A stretch of 64,000 nucleotides of DNA from NCBI RefSeq assembly GCF_027571385.1, contig NZ_CP085636.1, forward strand, positions 3,286,001 through 3,350,000. The letters are read 5' to 3'. Below the pieces are notes generated by a model. The model did not search any database. It was not told the DNA's origin and worked only from the letters and a program-made list of their open reading frames with translations. Origin of the DNA: Shewanella sp. MTB7. GTDB lineage: Bacteria > Pseudomonadota > Gammaproteobacteria > Enterobacterales > Shewanellaceae. The position numbers and the translations under genes are program-made. Shown in pieces: positions 47,809-58,458 of this stretch; the stretch's first letter is position 1; each line of letters begins with the position of its first letter.

Positions 47809-48500
47809 ATGAATATAAACAGATAGCGCTACAAGGCTTGTGGAAAAATAACCCTGGTCTGGTGCAATTACTTGGTCTCTGCCCATTACTGGCTGTTACC
47901 GCAACCCTAACCAACGCTTTAGGTTTAGGTTTAGCCACCATGGCTGTGCTTATTGGTTCCAACATTTTAGTCTCTTTGGTTAAAGGTTTTGTACCTAAAG
48001 AGATCCGCATCCCGATATTTGTCATGATCATTGCGGCCTTAGTCACCTGCGTACAACTGTTAATTAACGCTTACGCTTATGGTTTATATCTGTCATTGGG
48101 TATTTTCCTGCCATTAATCGTGACAAACTGTGTGATCATAGGCAGAGCTGAAGCTTTTGCATCCCGCAACTCGGTGCTGAAATCTGCTTTCGATGGTTTT
48201 ATGATGGGCCTAGGCTTCCTGCTGGTATTAGCAATCCTAGGGGCCTGCCGTGAAATATTGAGCCAAGGCACACTTTTTGACGGTGCTGATCTTCTACTCG
48301 GAGATTGGGCGTCGGTACTAACGATTCACCTGTGGCAGCTAGACACCAGCTTTCTGCTCGCCATGTTACCCCCTGGCGCATTTATCGGCATGGGCTTTCT
48401 AATTGCGTTTAAAAATGTTATCGATAAAAAGTTAGCTAAAAATGCGCCGACACCAGATATCCCAGAAATCACTCGCGCAAGGATAACGAAGGTAAGCTAA
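47805..48500 (+). CDS. rsxE: Rnf/Rsx complex subunit E
   Basis: Membrane protein of 231 residues, paralogous to Rsx[21 protein letters not shown] and [20 protein letters not shown] carry the paired cysteines for the shared Fe-S cluster. Last rsx gene, 37 bp before nth; rsx-nth linkage is conserved in gammaproteobacteria. Confidence 0.96.
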   Translation: MNEYKQIALQGLWKNNPGLVQLLGLCPLLAVTATLTNALGLGLATMAVLIGSNILVSLVKGFVPKEIRIPIFVMIIAALVTCVQLLINAYAYGLYLSLGIFLPLIVTNCVIIGRAEAFASRNSVLKSAFDGFMMGLGFLLVLAILGACREILSQGTLFDGADLLLGDWASVLTIHLWQLDTSFLLAMLPPGAFIGMGFLIAFKNVIDKKLAKNAPTPDIPEITRARITKVS

Positions 48501-48537
48501 CCCATTTAATATAATAACAATAGAGCTATTAAAAAAG

Positions 48538-49176
48538 ATGAACAAAGCCAAACGACACGCTATTTTAGAGATATTAAGAGAACAGAATCCTCATCCAGAA
48601 ACTGAACTTAATTTTTCAAGCCCATTTGAACTACTTGTCGCAGTCACGCTGTCGGCCCAAGCAACGGACGTTAGCGTGAACAAGGCGACGGATAAACTTT
48701 TCCCGGTGGCAAACACAGCGCAATCTATTTATGACTTAGGGGTTGATGGGCTAAAAACATATATAAAAACCATTGGGTTATACAATAACAAGGCCGTTAA
48801 CGTCATTAAAGCCTGTGAGATTTTAATCAACAAATATGACGGTGAGGTTCCTGAAAACCGTGAGGCATTAGAATCACTTCCCGGTGTTGGCCGTAAAACG
48901 GCAAACGTAGTGCTAAACACCGCATTTGGCTGGCCCACTATTGCCATCGACACTCATATTTTTAGGGTGGCGAATCGTACCAAATTTGCCATGGGCAAGA
49001 ATGTTGATCAAGTTGAGGAGAAGATGTTGAAGGTGGTGCCAGATGAGTTTAAAGTCGATGTGCATCACTGGTTCATTCTCCATGGCCGTTATACCTGTAT
49101 TGCGCGAAAACCCCGCTGTGGAAGCTGTTTAATTGAAGAACTTTGCGAATTTAAAGACAAAATCTACCCTGAGTAA
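48538..49176 (+). CDS. nth: Endonuclease III
   Basis: DNA glycosylase and AP lyase of 212 residues that removes oxidised pyrimidines. The helix-hairpin-helix LPGVGRKTANVVL contains the catalytic lysine, and IDTHIFRVANR the catalytic aspartate. The 4Fe-4S loop is CIARKPRCGSCLIEELC (C-x6-C-x2-C-x5-C). Length equals the E. coli enzyme. Last gene of the rsx-nth group. Confidence 0.97.
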   Translation: MNKAKRHAILEILREQNPHPETELNFSSPFELLVAVTLSAQATDVSVNKATDKLFPVANTAQSIYDLGVDGLKTYIKTIGLYNNKAVNVIKACEILINKYDGEVPENREALESLPGVGRKTANVVLNTAFGWPTIAIDTHIFRVANRTKFAMGKNVDQVEEKMLKVVPDEFKVDVHHWFILHGRYTCIARKPRCGSCLIEELCEFKDKIYPE

Positions 49177-49395
49177 TACCAATTACATTAAGCATCTGTT
49201 CATTCAACGGGAATTCACAGCCCTGAAGGCAAGGTCAATATGTGGGAATGTCTCATTTTGTATAGAACAAAATAGACCATGAGTCGTATTTCGAAAGCCT
49301 CTAACGGGCATAAAGAGCTTTGCTATTTGCTTTGAACATCAGCCCCTACGGGAGGCTCTCAAACATTCCCTTCAGCATAAGGTTGCAGTAGATAC
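49177..49395. repeat. Possible degenerate interspersed element after nth
   Basis: The sequence TAATACCAATTACATTAAG begins 49175, sharing the TACCAAT end signature of the element at 31970. GGGAATGT (about 49236) and ACATTCCC (about 49366) form an internal inverted pair. No matching right terminal repeat is present, so it is a fragment or an unrelated family. Noncoding. Confidence 0.4.
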
Positions 49396-49421
49396 AAAAA
49401 AAGTCGCGATGCGACTTTTTT
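49396..49421. terminator. Terminator of the ynhF-like gene (and possibly nth)
   Basis: AAGTCGC-GAT-GCGACTT hairpin, extended by A/T pairs, with T-runs on both strands. It is 22 nt past the stop of the minus-strand small gene at 49444. Confidence 0.85.
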
Positions 49422-49443
49422 ATTCTGTTTGTTTTGAACTTGC

Positions 49444-49527
49444 TCAGAACAAACTTATAAAAAATATAGAGAGAAACACACCTATAACAGCTGTTGTAGC
49501 GAGTGCCATTTTTAATTCAATGTCCAT
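49444..49527 (-). CDS. ynhF: YnhF-like small membrane peptide (27 residues)
   Basis: ATG 49527 with GGAG six nt upstream opens 27 codons, then TGA, then a strong terminator. The peptide has a short charged start (MDIELKMALATT) and a single membrane helix (AVIGVFLSIFFISLF). E. coli YnhF begins MSTDLKFSLVTT as I remember it, so the D-LK-L-TT pattern is shared. Role unknown. It is divergent from gloA. Too short for ordinary gene calls. Confidence 0.75.
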   Translation of the reverse strand: MDIELKMALATTAVIGVFLSIFFISLF

Positions 49528-49681
49528 TGTAAACTCCAAAAAATTCGTCTGGGTTATTATCGGAATTTATGGCACTGCTTCAAACTCTTGTCGATAAGAA
49601 GTGTGAAGTCACGCAACATTAATGTTATTCATGCTATATTCCCGCCATTACCCATTACCAGCCATCGAAAAAGAGGTAACT

Positions 49682-50092
49682 ATGTCACAACTGCTCCACA
49701 CCATGCTCCGCGTTACAAATCTTGAAGCCAGTATCACCTTTTATACTCAAGTGCTAGGCATGAAGTTACTGCGTCAATCTGAGAACAGCGATTACAGATA
49801 TACCTTGGCATTTGTCGGCTTTGATGACGAATCAACAGGAAGTGCTGTCATTGAGCTTACCTATAACTGGGATACTGACAGTTATGACCATGGCACAGCC
49901 TTTGGTCATTTAGCGATAGGAGAAGAAGATATTTATGCCCGCTGTAAGGCCATTGAAGCCGCTGGAGGCAAGATATTACGAGCTCCAGGCCCTGTGGCCG
50001 GTGGCAGCACAGAAATCGCCTTCGTCGAAGATCCTGATGGCTACAAGATTGAATTTATACAGATGAGTTCTGCTCAACGTGGTTTAGGCTGA
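49682..50092 (+). CDS. gloA: Glyoxalase I (lactoylglutathione lyase)
   Basis: Metalloenzyme of 136 residues that turns the methylglyoxal-glutathione hemithioacetal into lactoylglutathione. Metal ligands are H6 (LLHTMLRV), the glutamate in IELTYNW, the histidine in AFGHLAIG and the glutamate in KIEFIQ. The frame opens upstream at 49622, but ATG 49682 with AGAGG seven nt before it gives the family start [12 protein letters not shown] terminator follows. Confidence 0.96.
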   Translation: MSQLLHTMLRVTNLEASITFYTQVLGMKLLRQSENSDYRYTLAFVGFDDESTGSAVIELTYNWDTDSYDHGTAFGHLAIGEEDIYARCKAIEAAGGKILRAPGPVAGGSTEIAFVEDPDGYKIEFIQMSSAQRGLG

Positions 50093-50133
50093 CACCAGAT
50101 TAACCAGATCGAAATTAATGAATTTATAAGCAT

Positions 50134-50160
50134 AAAAAAAGCGCCTTTCGGCGCTTTTTC
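50134..50160. terminator. Bidirectional terminator, gloA/TonB receptor
   Basis: AAAAAGCGCC-TTTC-GGCGCTTTTT stem-loop between convergent genes, with A-run and T-run on the two sides. Confidence 0.92.
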
Positions 50161-50184
50161 TTTAAGTCTAATAGCGAATGCTAT

Positions 50185-52755
50185 TTAGAACTTCATGCTT
50201 ACACCAGCGAAGTATGTACGACCAATGGTGTCGTAAACTTCTGGTATTGTACCACCGTCACTACCATTAGAGACCGTTGTAGGCTCTTCATCAGTCAAGT
50301 TCTTAACACCAGCATTAAACGTGATTTCATCGTTTAAGTGATAAGTACCAGAGAGATTATGATAAAGGACTGATTCAGCCTTTCTTACCGCTGCAAATGG
50401 GTCATCATTTTCATCATAATCAGTATAATGGTCGTCCATTTCACCGATATAACGATTAAAGTACATCACACTCCAATCACCTCTTGCTGCCTGTATACTA
50501 AAATTATTACGCACTTGAGCATAAGCACCAAAGTTACCATCAATTGTATTAGTATAATCTTCATTATCCTGTTCGAAGTTTAACAAGTAAGTGGTATCGT
50601 TACTAATGGTCCAATCAAGACTCAATGCTTCAAAGCTATACGCTAAATTAAAATCAATACCACTGGTATCTTGGAAGCCAACGTTAGTCAGTGAGTTAGT
50701 CAAATTATCTAAATCACCATTTGGTCCAATGTTGAAAGTTTCACATGCTGATGAAGTTGGGTCAGCAAAACAAGCATTTAGACCTGCTTGGGTATCCAAA
50801 CGCGCAATAGCGTTTGTAACCTTAAATCGCCAGTAGTCAACTGTTAGCGACAAACCATCGACATAACTTGGTGAGTACACTAAACCAGCCGTGTATGACT
50901 CAGACTCCTCAGGCTTAAGGTTTTCGTCTGACGTACGATTGACTAAAATCTGTGCATCTTGCGAGTTCCCCCAAGGATCAACTAGGTAATCAAATGACCC
51001 TGAGTTACCACCATATAGCTCAGATACACTTGGTGCACGGAAACCCGTAGCCGCTACAGTACGCAGCATTAAGTCATCAGTTGCTTCATAAGTTAAGCCA
51101 ATCTTCCACGTTGATGCATTACCAAACGTTGAGTAATCATCAAAGCGCAAAGCAAATTCACCAGTAAGTTTATCGGTAAAAGGAACACTCACTTCCTGGA
51201 ATACAGAGATAACATTGTAGCTACCATCGGTTGGATCTTGCTGCGCAGCGGTACTCTCACCTGCAACAACGATTGGGTCAGGATTGTAATAACCACTTTC
51301 GTAGCGGTATTCTGCGCCGATAGCATAGGCGACAGCACCTGCATCTAGATCAAATAGTTCACCCGTTAGACCGGCAGAGAATACATGTTGCTCGTTGCCA
51401 CCATCCGCTTCTTCAGTGTATGCCACACTGTCAAGAAGCGCTTGGTCGCCAGGTTGGTCCATCGGCTGACCGGTAAACCAAGGATCTTGATTGGCATAGA
51501 TTGCATCGGTCATGATTGATGCATTGATTGAGTTCTCTACCGCGGTATCAGCTTTGTTTTTACCGTAAGTGTAGGCAATATCCCAGTCCATTCCGGTATT
51601 AACATCAATTGACCCCGTTAGCGCAGTAGAAACACGTAATGTATCGGTGTCCTGAGTATAAATACGAGGACCCACATCACTCATTCGTCTTCTGTAGTTA
51701 ACTAGGCCTTTGTCGTTTGGCTCTATACCAGCATCAATCATACCTTGATCAAGTTCTATACATGTCAAAGGATCGTCACCGGTTTCACAAACCTTTAGGT
51801 CAAGGTTAGCAGGCTGAGGCGCCATCTGCTGATTTGACTTACGCTTAGTGTAAAGGATATCACCCGTTAGCACTAAGTCATTGCCAAGCTCTTGGGTCAT
51901 GTTGGCGAACAAGCTATAACGCTCACTTGGAGTCTGGTAAAAACTATCTTGGGTATAGTCGTAACCTTCTGAACGGTCTACCCAATTACCATTTTCATCT
52001 TTAACCATACCATCTAAAGAGCCGGTTGGGATGAATGAACTCGCCCCCGGATCTGTCCAATCACGATCTGACTGAATGACACCTTCACGTTTTGAGAAAG
52101 CGGCACCGAATGTGTAGTTACCGGTATCAGTATTAAAGCCATATAGTCCACTGACTTCGCCATGTTCACCGTCGCTCTGATCAGTCATGCCACCAGTAAC
52201 ATCAATCTGGAAGCCTTCAAAATCTTTCTTAGTTATGATGTTAACAACACCCGCAATGGCATCTGAGCCATAAACTGCTGATGCACCATCTTTCAGAATT
52301 TCTACCCGAGCAATCATGGCAACAGGAATGGCGTTAAGGTCAACAGCACTATCGGCACCAGAACCTGAGTTGACCATACGGCGACCGTTGAGCAGAACTA
52401 AGGTACGCTGTGAACCCATACCGCGCAGATCAACTTGTGCAACACCGTCTGCACCATTGTTAGTACTGGAACCTATAGCAGCACCGGCCATAGATGTTTG
52501 TGCTTGTAGCATTTGGTCTACTGAAGTGAAACCTTCAGCTTTGATAGTTGCGGCATCAATCACTGTTACAGGAGATGCTGTTTCCATGTCAGATCTTTGT
52601 ATACGAGAGCCGGTAACTGCAATCCGTTCTACTTTAGCCTCTTCTGCAACTGCACTTGTTGTAACTGTGAATGCGGTGGATGATACAGATGCAATTAAGC
52701 CAAACTTAACTGCTAATGCTAATTTACTACGAGAATGTTGCGATGTTCTTATCAT
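50185..52755 (-). CDS. TonB-dependent receptor, paralogue 1
   Basis: Outer-membrane receptor of 856 residues. A long signal peptide (about 1-37) is followed by a plug domain (about 45-165: DLRGMGSQRTLVLLNGRRMV, VEILKDGASAVYGSDAIAGV) and a 22-strand barrel ending in FAGVSMKF, with the terminal phenylalanine needed for barrel assembly. It imports a substrate too large for porins using TonB energy. This subfamily is often used for oligosaccharides or peptides rather than siderophores, but substrate is unknown. GGGAG precedes ATG 52755. Paralogous to 53211-55925, including the leader. Confidence 0.9.
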   Translation of the reverse strand: MIRTSQHSRSKLALAVKFGLIASVSSTAFTVTTSAVAEEAKVERIAVTGSRIQRSDMETASPVTVIDAATIKAEGFTSVDQMLQAQTSMAGAAIGSSTNNGADGVAQVDLRGMGSQRTLVLLNGRRMVNSGSGADSAVDLNAIPVAMIARVEILKDGASAVYGSDAIAGVVNIITKKDFEGFQIDVTGGMTDQSDGEHGEVSGLYGFNTDTGNYTFGAAFSKREGVIQSDRDWTDPGASSFIPTGSLDGMVKDENGNWVDRSEGYDYTQDSFYQTPSERYSLFANMTQELGNDLVLTGDILYTKRKSNQQMAPQPANLDLKVCETGDDPLTCIELDQGMIDAGIEPNDKGLVNYRRRMSDVGPRIYTQDTDTLRVSTALTGSIDVNTGMDWDIAYTYGKNKADTAVENSINASIMTDAIYANQDPWFTGQPMDQPGDQALLDSVAYTEEADGGNEQHVFSAGLTGELFDLDAGAVAYAIGAEYRYESGYYNPDPIVVAGESTAAQQDPTDGSYNVISVFQEVSVPFTDKLTGEFALRFDDYSTFGNASTWKIGLTYEATDDLMLRTVAATGFRAPSVSELYGGNSGSFDYLVDPWGNSQDAQILVNRTSDENLKPEESESYTAGLVYSPSYVDGLSLTVDYWRFKVTNAIARLDTQAGLNACFADPTSSACETFNIGPNGDLDNLTNSLTNVGFQDTSGIDFNLAYSFEALSLDWTISNDTTYLLNFEQDNEDYTNTIDGNFGAYAQVRNNFSIQAARGDWSVMYFNRYIGEMDDHYTDYDENDDPFAAVRKAESVLYHNLSGTYHLNDEITFNAGVKNLTDEEPTTVSNGSDGGTIPEVYDTIGRTYFAGVSMKF

Positions 52756-53166
52756 TAAGATTACTCCCTAACGTATTTATTATTATTACGCCACTTTATG
52801 TTTCAACAACGAAGCATAGTGCGTTGCATTCGATACTGAAGTTTCACCTTAATACAGTCAATCTCTCATTCCGTTAACTATTGATACGAAAAGGTTAATA
52901 GCCATAGCCAACAAAGTAACAACCAGAAGCACCCAGTTAAAGTGAAACTAGTAAACCACAAACCAAGCAGAACTTATCACCATCAAACACCAATAATACA
53001 GATGATTAAACCAATCTTTTCGCAACAAATATTTAACCAGCAAAAAACGCAAAAGTGTGACGCTCGTCACAAAAAGCGACTAATCCAAGCTTGTTTCACA
53101 CGACATAAAAACTGACAGATGAGAAAAATACGGAGAGAGTTAAAAAATATAGGGGGAAAAGTAAAT
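52756..53166. other. Leader and intergenic region of TonB receptor 1
   Basis: The 100 bp nearest the gene (52763-52862) matches the leader of the second receptor (55936-56033): CTCCCTAAC, TTATTATTATTACG, TTTCACCTTAAT and GTCAA are shared in order. Probably a duplicated promoter and 5' UTR. The remainder is featureless. Confidence 0.55.
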
Positions 53167-53194
53167 AAAAAGCCAGTTTTTCAACTGGCTTTTT
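53167..53194 (-). terminator. Terminator of TonB receptor 2
   Basis: AAAAAGCCAGTT-TTTC-AACTGGCTTTTT, a 12-bp stem, 17 nt past the stop codon. Confidence 0.92.
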
Positions 53195-53210
53195 ATTATG
53201 AGCTAAATAA

Positions 53211-55925
53211 TTATAGCTTTTGGTTGTAACGAATATAGAATTCGCGACCAATAGGGTCATAAAGACCTGAGTCGTATCCAGGGAAACCTAAATAATCATT
53301 TAGTGGCGGTTCTTCATCTAACAGATTACGAACACCGACATTAACTTTAGCATCCCAATTCAGGTTATAACCAACTTGCAAGTCTAAAATCCACTGAGCA
53401 GCAGTCTTAGTTAACAACGTTTCTTTATCACTGTTCAAATAAGTCTCTTCCTGGCTGGCGGTATAACGTGCAAATAACGATGCATCCCATTCACCTTGTG
53501 TCCAAGTCGTATTTAAGTTTATACGATATTGTGGAGATCCCAACTCACCCACGACATCCTCCATAGGTGCATCAGGACCAGCCTTCTCTTCCCACGTTAA
53601 CACATAGTTTGTTTCTGCACCGAAGCGAAACTCACCAATGCCAGTTTCAAGTAGATAATTAGCATTGAAATCGATTCCAGAAGTACTCATTTTTCCTAGG
53701 TTCATATTTTTCAATACAATATGATCCACTTTACCTGTATCGGGATTACGAATGAGAATATCCGACACATCTAGGCCTGCTAACTCCATGTCAAACACAT
53801 CTTGTGAATGCATGGTGGTGATGACGTTATCGATTTCGATGTCATAGTAAGACAATTCAAAATCAAGCGCATCGGTGGCATTCCATACAATACCAACAGA
53901 TAATGAAGTAGACTCTTCCGCCTCTAGCTGCTCATTACCTTGATATTGCGCTTTATATTGTGCTCGACCACATTCTGCGACCCCATTCTTACAACCAACT
54001 TTATCTTCGGCCCATAAGAATGTTTCAGATGCATTAGCATACATATCGTCAAATGTTGGTGCACGGAAACCAGTTCCCCATGATGAACGTACCAGTAGAG
54101 AGTCAACGGGACGATAGCTGAAACCCACTTTCGGGTTAAAGGTAGTCCCAAAATCACTGTAATCATCAACACGAGCCGATAGCTCCATGTCTAAATCTTC
54201 AATGATAGGTAACAGGGTTTCTGCGGATAAAGAGAAAACTTCACGGCTCTTACCTTGGATAATATCACCACCAGAACTACCAACAATATTACCTAAATTT
54301 GATGCGGCATCACTCATCTTGTCATATTCAGTGCGGTTCCATTCAACACCCAGTGCTAACGGTACTGCCCCAGCCGGTAAATCAAACAGATCTAAACTTA
54401 TGCTCGCATCAACGCCGTAAGTTTGTACACGTCCAGTAAATACCGCAGTGTGACCTGCTTGCTGCATCATCTCTTCATTGCTGCCAACTTCGTAACCAGC
54501 TCCGGCAGCAAAATAATCTAAATCACCACTATCAAGCATATCTTGAATGATGGCCGCATTAGCTGTACCAGTTTGTACAGTGCTCACATCAGAGCGGATC
54601 CACTGGGCACCAACATCCCAGGTTGCTCCCCCAAAAATATCAGCGTAACCATTCAACGAGGTTAGGAAGTTAATGTCGGTATCTTCAACTTTAGTTACAC
54701 GCGGCCCAAGTGGAGTGGTACGCATTGATAATGCAATTTCACCGTTGCCTTTAGCATCTGGGTTCACACCAATAAACTCACCATTTTCATACATCAACTG
54801 ATCGTTAAGGTATTTATTACCGTATTTTTTTACCGTCGCTTCATAGATAGCAGCATTTGCTTCTGTATATTTCAGTGTTGGAGAGTTACTGTTTGGCGCT
54901 GCCGCATATTGACCTTCAGTCCACACCTTAGTAAGCATTAAGCGGTTAGACCAACGGATATCATCTGTTAACTCATGATCTACTTTTAAAAAGCTAGATA
55001 AACGCTCCTGCGATGCCATAGTGGCTGACTCTGACGCAGCATTGTATTTACACTTACCGCCATCAATAATACTGTTTGGGTTTTCTTCACAACGTTCATC
55101 AGCAAAACTAACCGACTCAAAACCAGCAGCGTTACCTTCATCATCGAATAATGGTTTATTATAATCTGTGTAAGAGCCCGAACCAGGCCAACCATAACCA
55201 CTGTATAAGGTGTCACTGAAATCACGATCAGCATCATATAATGGTGAGCGATTAAAGTACTCAACCGATGCTACTATATTAGTCTTCTCACCCACAACGC
55301 CAAATGTCATGCGTATGTTAGTACTCTCTCCACCACCGTGTTGCGTGATGCCTTGCTCTGCATCGATCTCTACACCTTCATATTCATTTTTAGTGATAAT
55401 GTTAATCACTCCAGCAACAGCATCAGAGCCATATACAGCTGATGCACCATCACGAAGAACTTCAATTCTTTCAACTGCGGCCATAGGGACTACGTTAAGG
55501 TTTTGTGTGCCACCACCAAATGCCACTGACGATCCCATACGACGTCCGTCAATTAACACGAGTGTACGTTGAGGACCTAAACCACGCATACTTACAGTTG
55601 ACTGTGACGATTGACCAGAACCGAAACCTGATGCATCACGGAATGAACCAAAGCTATTCTGTGACATATTACGGACAAAATCTGATACTGTGGCAACACC
55701 TGATGCGTCAATCTCAGCTCGGCTTATCACTGTAACAGGTGATGACGTTTCCATGTCTGTTCGTTGAATACGTGACCCCGTAACTTGAATACGTTCAACT
55801 TTAGCTTCTTCTTGCGCCGAGACACTCGTTGAAACCATGATCCCAGTACTTGACACAGATGCAATCAGTCCAAGCTTTATCGCTGTCGTTAACTTACTAC
55901 GTGAATATCGTGCTGTTATAGCCAT
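53211..55925 (-). CDS. TonB-dependent receptor, paralogue 2
   Basis: Outer-membrane receptor of 904 residues, related to the adjacent paralogue. Signal peptide about 1-38; plug domain about 45-170 (SMRGLGPQRTLVLIDGRRMG, IEVLRDGASAVYGSDAVAGV). The barrel ends FYIRYNQKL, with leucine instead of phenylalanine at the C-terminus. The N-terminal 60 residues are nearly the same as in paralogue 1 (KVERI-VTGSRIQR-DMET-SPVTVI), while the barrels diverge, suggesting different substrates. GGGAG precedes ATG 55925. Confidence 0.9.
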   Translation of the reverse strand: MAITARYSRSKLTTAIKLGLIASVSSTGIMVSTSVSAQEEAKVERIQVTGSRIQRTDMETSSPVTVISRAEIDASGVATVSDFVRNMSQNSFGSFRDASGFGSGQSSQSTVSMRGLGPQRTLVLIDGRRMGSSVAFGGGTQNLNVVPMAAVERIEVLRDGASAVYGSDAVAGVINIITKNEYEGVEIDAEQGITQHGGGESTNIRMTFGVVGEKTNIVASVEYFNRSPLYDADRDFSDTLYSGYGWPGSGSYTDYNKPLFDDEGNAAGFESVSFADERCEENPNSIIDGGKCKYNAASESATMASQERLSSFLKVDHELTDDIRWSNRLMLTKVWTEGQYAAAPNSNSPTLKYTEANAAIYEATVKKYGNKYLNDQLMYENGEFIGVNPDAKGNGEIALSMRTTPLGPRVTKVEDTDINFLTSLNGYADIFGGATWDVGAQWIRSDVSTVQTGTANAAIIQDMLDSGDLDYFAAGAGYEVGSNEEMMQQAGHTAVFTGRVQTYGVDASISLDLFDLPAGAVPLALGVEWNRTEYDKMSDAASNLGNIVGSSGGDIIQGKSREVFSLSAETLLPIIEDLDMELSARVDDYSDFGTTFNPKVGFSYRPVDSLLVRSSWGTGFRAPTFDDMYANASETFLWAEDKVGCKNGVAECGRAQYKAQYQGNEQLEAEESTSLSVGIVWNATDALDFELSYYDIEIDNVITTMHSQDVFDMELAGLDVSDILIRNPDTGKVDHIVLKNMNLGKMSTSGIDFNANYLLETGIGEFRFGAETNYVLTWEEKAGPDAPMEDVVGELGSPQYRINLNTTWTQGEWDASLFARYTASQEETYLNSDKETLLTKTAAQWILDLQVGYNLNWDAKVNVGVRNLLDEEPPLNDYLGFPGYDSGLYDPIGREFYIRYNQKL

Positions 55926-56806
55926 CTTAAGATGTACTCCCTAACTTATTTATTATTATTACGTCTCTTATGTTTCAAATGAATCACGGACGTTGATTTC
56001 GATACTGATGTTTCACCTTAATTCCGTCAATTAGGTATTTCATTAACAATCAACATGAAAAATGCTAATAGCATTAGTAAAGTAATAGATAAGGCGTTAA
56101 CAAATAGAGTAATAATCTAAGGTGGGAACTCACAAACTTCATTCTCAACTGCATATAACGACAACACTGAAATATCACACCAGAACAAATCAAACAATTC
56201 AGCAACACGCAAATTTTCAATTACGTGAGTCAAGTCCCAACAAGATAATAATTCATATAATATTCACTCTAACAAGTGAGGCGAAATAAATTGATTCCTC
56301 AAAATTAGATGCGTTTCTTTGACGTTTCCTAACCAATCCCCCGACCCGCAACCACAACGACGACAATTAACAACAATTAAGCACCAAGCAGAATCGAGCT
56401 CAAGGTGATACATCTGACAACAATTGATTGCTACCCAGTAAAAACACAGCAAATAAGCAAAGACTGTAAAAAAATGTTACCGTCGCGAGAGTTATTACAG
56501 CATAATTAAGTGACAGCTAAAGAAATGCTACTCATCCAAATCTAAACCATTTAGGCTCTAAAAAGGTTCTTGTAAGCAATCAAACATAGTTAACTTGATA
56601 GATATATTCAGTCATTCTATGAATACTAGGCTAATAGGATTAGCAAATCATGTCGGAATTTAACCTGAAATAGGATCTATTAATGACGAGTGAAAAGCTA
56701 TTGTAAGAAAGGAAAGAGCGAGAAACTGCAGTCTTCGCAATATATTTTCATTATCAAAAAAATAGAAGAGCAATGCTGCATCACTCTTCACTAGACTATT
56801 TGCACA
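55926..56806. other. Long intergenic region, TonB receptor 2 to ruvB
   Basis: 880 bp. The 110 bp next to the receptor is the leader shared with paralogue 1. The rest is A+T-rich with no ORF I trust, no tRNA and no strong hairpin. I see no terminator for ruvB. An unrecognised small RNA or regulator site could lie here. Confidence 0.45.
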
Positions 56807-57823
56807 CTATTTGTCAGGTTGGATAATGTCAAAATGTTGATACGCACGTTGCGTCGCAATTCGACCTCTTGGCGTACGTTGAATAAAACCTTGCTGGATC
56901 AAAAAAGGTTCCAGTACATCTTCGATGGTTTCACGTTCCTCACCAATAGCAGCCGCGAGATTATCTAGCCCTACCGGGCCCCCCATAAATTTATCAATAA
57001 TCGCCAGCAGTAACTTTCTGTCCATATAGTCAAAACCTTCGGCATCGACATCGAGCATATCAAGTGCGAGATCAGCGACCTTTTTATTGATAACACCATC
57101 ATGTTTCACTTCTGCATAATCACGCACACGACGCAGTAACCGATTAGCAATTCTTGGCGTGCCCCTAGAGCGCTTAGCCAATTCGATAGCCCCCTCTTCA
57201 TCAATAGGCAGTTCTAGAACATTAGCTGAGCGGGTTACAATAGAGCATAGGTCTTTAATATTATAGAACTCTAACCTTAAAGGGATCCCAAACCGGGCTC
57301 TTAAAGGTGAGGTCAACGATCCCGCACGTGTCGTGGCGCCTATGAGCGTAAACGGAGGTAAATCCAACTTTATTGAACGTGCAGCAGGACCTTCACCAAT
57401 CATTATATCTAGTTGGTAGTCTTCCATCGCTGGGTACAAGATCTCTTCAACCACTGAACTTAAACGATGAATTTCGTCAATAAATAGCACATCACCAGGT
57501 TCTAGGTTCGTTAACAGAGCCGCTAAGTCCCCAGCTTTTTCAAGCACAGGCCCTGAAGTGGACTTTATATTCACTCCCATTTCATTGGCTACAATCATAG
57601 CCAAAGTTGTCTTACCTAAACCTGGAGGGCCATAGATCAGCATATGATCCAGTGCTTCACCACGATTTTGAGCTGCTTGAATAAATATTTTTAACTGTGC
57701 ACGAGTATCATCTTGTCCCGTGTACTCATCGAGCGTTTTAGGGCGCATAGCCCTGTCAATTTGCTCATCACGCTCTTCAAATCCCTGTGGTGCAGCATGA
57801 ATTAAACGATCTGCTTCTATCAT
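56807..57823 (-). CDS. ruvB: Holliday junction branch-migration motor RuvB
   Basis: AAA+ ATPase of 338 residues that drives branch migration at RuvA-bound junctions. Walker A is [11 protein letters not shown] and Walker B is FIDEIHRLS; the arginine-finger region is [17 protein letters not shown]. Its C-terminal winged-helix domain includes [13 protein letters not shown]. It lies 17 bp after ruvA. Last gene of yebC-ruvC-ruvA-ruvB. Confidence 0.98.
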   Translation of the reverse strand: MIEADRLIHAAPQGFEERDEQIDRAMRPKTLDEYTGQDDTRAQLKIFIQAAQNRGEALDHMLIYGPPGLGKTTLAMIVANEMGVNIKSTSGPVLEKAGDLAALLTNLEPGDVLFIDEIHRLSSVVEEILYPAMEDYQLDIMIGEGPAARSIKLDLPPFTLIGATTRAGSLTSPLRARFGIPLRLEFYNIKDLCSIVTRSANVLELPIDEEGAIELAKRSRGTPRIANRLLRRVRDYAEVKHDGVINKKVADLALDMLDVDAEGFDYMDRKLLLAIIDKFMGGPVGLDNLAAAIGEERETIEDVLEPFLIQQGFIQRTPRGRIATQRAYQHFDIIQPDK

Positions 57824-57840
57824 CTCTTTCTCAATTTAAT

Positions 57841-58458
57841 TTATAACATCGACTTAAGTGACGACTTGATCAATGTTTCAGAGCTCATACCATCTTGATA
57901 TGCTGCTGATACAGCTTTACTCGCATGAGCAGGCTTATAACCCAAGGAAATTAATGCGGCAACCGCATCCTCTTCCGCACTGTTAATAACCGATGCTGGT
58001 GTATAATTAGATTTGAGCATGAACTCACGTTCAGAACCAGCAGAAGCTTCCATTAAGCTTTTCAGCTTATCACGCATCTCAATAAGTAACCTTTCCGCGG
58101 TTTTCTTGCCAACGCCAGGTAACTTAACTAATGTCGCGATGTCATCACGCTCAACACAGGCAACAAACTCACCAGCTGTCATACCAGATAATATGGTTAA
58201 CCCGAGTTTAGGTCCTACTCCATTGGTTTTAACTAATAAACGAAACAGTGCACGTTCCTGTTTCGTGATAAAACCATAGAGTAATTGTGCATCTTCACGC
58301 ACCACAAAATGGGTATATATTATTGTCTCTTGATGTAAATCAGGAAGCTCATAGAAACTAGTCAAAGGCATATGTACCTCATAGCCTAAACCAGCCACCT
58401 CGAGTAGTATTTCCGGGGCCTGCTTTTCAATAAGGATCCCGCGTAAACGACCTATCAT
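57841..58458 (-). CDS. ruvA: Holliday junction-binding protein RuvA
   Basis: Protein of 205 residues that binds junctions as a tetramer and recruits Ruv[13 protein letters not shown] start, helix-hairpin-helix motifs [16 protein letters not shown] and [16 protein letters not shown], and a C-terminal RuvB-contact domain ([20 protein letters not shown]). It overlaps ruvC by 4 nt. Confidence 0.98.
   Translation of the reverse strand: MIGRLRGILIEKQAPEILLEVAGLGYEVHMPLTSFYELPDLHQETIIYTHFVVREDAQLLYGFITKQERALFRLLVKTNGVGPKLGLTILSGMTAGEFVACVERDDIATLVKLPGVGKKTAERLLIEMRDKLKSLMEASAGSEREFMLKSNYTPASVINSAEEDAVAALISLGYKPAHASKAVSAAYQDGMSSETLIKSSLKSML

Noticed and set aside
46100-48500. Possibility that rsxD/G/E are Na+-NQR subunits
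   Set aside because: Gene order ABCDGE with an RsxB ferredoxin and an RsxC with two 4Fe-4S motifs, followed by nth, fits Rnf/Rsx; Nqr has a different set of subunits.
49177-49395. Second full MITE of the type seen at 31970
   Set aside because: Only a TACCAAT-type left end is visible; no matching right terminal repeat or target duplication, so I list it only as a possible fragment.
56264-56452. Minus-strand 62-codon ORF between the TonB receptor and ruvB
   Set aside because: No ribosome site, odd composition and no recognisable family; most likely chance.
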